Shown: positions 51,968 to 52,245 of the stretch, in pieces
How positions within the stretch are numbered: the first letter of the stretch is position 1
Layout of the letters: each line of letters begins with the position of its first letter
NCBI GenBank assembly: GCA_026993525.1
Contig: JALWSS010000138.1
Location: 1-52,245 of the forward strand
Origin: Saprospiraceae bacterium
GTDB lineage: Bacteria; Bacteroidota; Bacteroidia; Chitinophagales; Saprospiraceae
Direction of reading: 5' to 3'
Length of the DNA stretch: 52,245 nucleotides
Program-made: the position numbers and the translations under genes
Notes under the pieces: model-generated
Told to the model about the DNA's origin: nothing
Seen by the model: the letters and a program-made list of their open reading frames with translations, nothing else
The model's database searches: none

Positions 51968-52245
51968 TCAGTAGCTGGAATTTAAAACAAGTTTCTTCGT
52001 GTATATCCTATCCTTGCCCATCAGCTTCAACAAATAAACACCGTCTGGCAGTTTCGGAAGTTTGATCTTTTGTTGAGTTTGTTCAAGAGGAAAACCAGTC
52101 AGTATTAATTTGCCATTGACATCAAAAAGGCTTGCCTTTTTATATTCCATTTCTGGTGATTGTGTTATGACAATAAAATCTCCAGCCGGATTCGGATAAA
52201 TGTTGACAGGTGAGATTCCTTCATCTACTCCATTCGTTCCCAATG
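51968..52245 (-). CDS. T9SS cargo protein, C-terminal part only
   Basis: The last 92 or so codons of a gene that runs off the end of the window. It is a T9SS type A sorting domain: ISPVNIYPNPAGDFIVITQ, ASLFDVNGKLILTG, LPDGVYLLKLMGKDRIYTKKLVL. The cargo domain and start are outside. The ATG at 52243 is internal, not a true start. Confidence 0.85.
   Translation of the reverse strand, partial: LGTNGVDEGISPVNIYPNPAGDFIVITQSPEMEYKKASLFDVNGKLILTGFPLEQTQQKIKLPKLPDGVYLLKLMGKDRIYTKKLVLNSSY

Overview
The window is chromosomal DNA of a Bacteroidota bacterium, most probably from the Saprospiria/Cytophagia side of the phylum. The evidence is two complete and one partial secreted proteins with type IX secretion (T9SS) C-terminal sorting tails, a GldB-type gliding lipoprotein, a PorT-like barrel, a PD40/SPOR envelope protein, TAnnTTTG-type -7 promoter elements, weak Shine-Dalgarno sites and many palindromic intergenic repeats. 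The genus cannot be fixed from sequence alone.

Layout. (1) 1-815: tandem array with a ~310-bp period. Each full unit carries a tRNA-Cys-like gene whose variable region and 5' T-stem are replaced by a 27-nt palindrome, followed by a strong terminator; the third copy is broken. (2) 1323-17537, all on the minus strand: a respiratory nitrate reduction island. In transcription order it reads Crp/Fnr regulator, Fnr-like operator sites, alginate-export-type porin, membrane-anchored dihaem cytochrome c, narG, an iron-sulfur repair di-iron protein (Ric/YtfE type), narH, narJ, narI, a small membrane protein, two NarK-type transporters, an AhpD-like protein, a pyrroline-5-carboxylate-reductase-like protein and a hemerythrin. 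Behind the regulator lie a decayed moaA (17550-18060) and an intact QueD-like gene. (3) 18.8-35 kb: ordinary chromosome with secreted T9SS proteins, a cNMP-patatin protein, a radical SAM/glycosyltransferase group, rbfA, two lipoproteins, an envelope PD40/SPOR protein, purN and leucyl aminopeptidase, then an HD hydrolase (34950-36173). (4) 36.2-39.7 kb: an AT-richer thiol/metalloid cassette (ArsR regulator, small thioredoxin, ArsP-type permease, FmdE-like lipoprotein, ArsF-like thioredoxin, CcdA-like membrane protein). (5) 39.7-41.9 kb: a two-gene HdrB/HdrC-like membrane Fe-S oxidoreductase. (6) 41.9-43.3 kb: a repeat-rich gap with REP-like palindromes and a TacAT-type toxin-antitoxin pair. (7) 43.4-49.7 kb: a methyltransferase, then a translationally coupled ECF sigma factor / TonB-type membrane protein / GMC oxidoreductase set, divergent from a von Willebrand A-domain protein that shares a CarboxypepD-like domain with the TonB protein. 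(8) 49.7-52.2 kb: a repeat-dense gap, a PorT-like barrel, GldB and the 3' end of another T9SS cargo gene.

Function. The nitrate island is self-contained for nitrate uptake, reduction to nitrite and nitrite export, with protection against nitrosative damage (Ric, hemerythrin) and a likely O2/NO-responsive regulator. No nitrite, NO or N2O reductase is present here. The molybdenum cofactor must be made elsewhere, because the local moaA is dead.
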